A stretch of DNA of 14,211 nt, from NCBI GenBank assembly GCA_947302675.1, contig CAMYWI010000005.1:1-14211 (forward strand). The letters run 5' to 3'. The stretch's first letter is position 1; each line of letters starts with the position of its first letter. Positions 13,468 through 14,211 of the stretch are shown here, one piece after another. The translations under genes and the position numbers were made by a program. This DNA is from an uncultured Selenomonadales bacterium (GTDB lineage Bacteria; Bacillota_C; Negativicutes; Selenomonadales; Selenomonadaceae). A model generated the notes under the pieces. The model had not been told where the DNA came from. It worked only from the letters and a program-made list of their open reading frames with translations, and did no database searches.

Positions 13468-14211
13468 TCAGAGATTTGCTTTGACGAGCGCGAAAAGTTT
13501 TGAGTAGGGAGTTATGCCCGTGAAGTGAGTAATCGCGGCGTCGATGCCGTTCGCCTTGATGAAGTCTTGAACTTCGACCGCCTCTTTGTCTTCCGCGTAG
13601 TCGAACTTCAGCGCGGCGGCGATAACTTTTGCCAACGCAACGGGCTTTCTGCCGTTTTCAATGAGTTGCGTCGCGGGACTGACCAAACGGTCGCCAGCGG
13701 AAAGTTTTCTCTTCGGACCGCGAGCCACGCGCGTAACTTCGTCGCTGATTGCGGGGTTCTTGAAACGCTCCTCCGTCGTCATGACGTACTTTTGATGAGT
13801 GATGACGTCGAAGTTGTACTTGTCGACCAACAGCGCGGCAGTCTCAGCCCAAACTGCGCGGGCGGCGGCAACAATGTCAAAGTCGCGCATTGCCGTGCTT
13901 ATGTCGGGCAAGCCCTTCTGATACGCGAGGTAGGCAATCGAGGCGTGCCCCGTGTTGACCGTGAAGAGTTTGCGCTCAATGTACGCGCCGAGATTGTCGA
14001 CGAGCGTCATGCCCTTAATCGCGGGCAACTCGCCGACGACGCCCTTTGAATCAACGTCCCACTCGGCGTAGGGTTCGACCTTGACCAAAAGTTTCTCGTC
14101 GTTCTTCTGCAAAGGGACAATTCTATCAACTGCGGCGTCGGGGAAACCGATGAGCTTGTCGACTTCGGGCTTACCAGCGTCGTCGAGATTTTGATAGACG
14201 AAATTTTTCAG
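13468..14211 (-). CDS. mtlD: Mannitol-1-phosphate 5-dehydrogenase MtlD (C-terminal part, 5' end outside window)
   Basis: NAD-dependent oxidation of mannitol-1-phosphate to fructose-6-phosphate after PTS uptake. The frame is open from the right edge, giving 247 residues; a full protein is about 380, so the N-terminal NAD-binding part is cut off. Matches to the family: IGFPDAAVDRIVPLQ, VEPYAEWDVD, DNLGAYIERKLFTVNTGHA with the active-site region, and KRKLSAGDRLVSPATQLIENG. The TTG at 14112 is internal and not the start. The gene ends in its own terminator, so the following methyltransferase gene is likely a separate transcript. No mannitol PTS gene is visible in the window. Confidence 0.93.
   Translation of the reverse strand: MKNFVYQNLDDAGKPEVDKLIGFPDAAVDRIVPLQKNDEKLLVKVEPYAEWDVDSKGVVGELPAIKGMTLVDNLGAYIERKLFTVNTGHASIAYLAYQKGLPDISTAMRDFDIVAAARAVWAETAALLVDKYNFDVITHQKYVMTTEERFKNPAISDEVTRVARGPKRKLSAGDRLVSPATQLIENGRKPVALAKVIAAALKFDYAEDKEAVEVQDFIKANGIDAAITHFTGITPYSKLFALVKANL

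Noticed and set aside
13525..14049. 174-codon plus-strand ORF antisense to mtlD
   Set aside because: Shadow of MtlD codons; the mtlD frame is strongly conserved across the whole interval.

Overview
The window reads as chromosomal DNA from an anaerobic, Firmicutes-type bacterium, probably a diderm of the Negativicutes (Selenomonas-like) group. Several families here are typical of Firmicutes: TrmK, a TSCPD protein, a DUF4931 HIT/GalT-like protein, ThiT under a TPP riboswitch, and the short anaerobe-type ThiC. A signal-peptide Agp-like phosphatase and a PKMT-like methyltransferase would suit a cell with an outer membrane. The taxonomy is inference; no rRNA is present.

Layout. Bases 1-666 (+ strand) are an accessory-looking edge. 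They hold the 3' end of an unknown gene, a small unknown gene that appears frameshifted at a run of eight A's, and a compact minus-strand unit (promoter-like sequence, 27-codon single-TM peptide ORF, hairpin terminator). That unit lies between two near-identical 24-bp direct repeats, the second of which spans the start codon of the DUF4931 gene (667-1464, +). This gene runs tail to tail into thiC with a 44-bp overlap. thiC and thiT form a minus-strand operon behind a TPP riboswitch (about 3443-3530).

From 11675 down to 3574 there is one tightly packed minus-strand gene string: aroF - trmB - tsaD - agp-like phosphatase - queF - pyridoxamine kinase - DUF2156 - MATE/ATPase - trmK - TSCPD. Four of its ten genes act on tRNA (TrmB m7G46, TsaD t6A37, QueF queuosine, TrmK m1A22). 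Two adjacent members are damaged: DUF2156 has an in-frame amber codon, and the MATE/ATPase gene has lost its central transmembrane segments and its frame. Upstream are a terminator-bounded single gene for a PKMT-like methyltransferase and the 3' part of mtlD with its own terminator.

The points most worth a second look are the direct-repeat-bounded mini-cassette with its tiny membrane peptide, the ruined MATE transporter fused to an anti-sigma-like ATPase domain, the apparent -1 frameshift at the start of thiT just after its riboswitch, and a run of four degenerate heptamers (GGGACTA type) inside the trmB coding sequence. Several of the frame breaks could be sequencing or assembly errors. The MATE deletion is too large to be explained as a single-base error.
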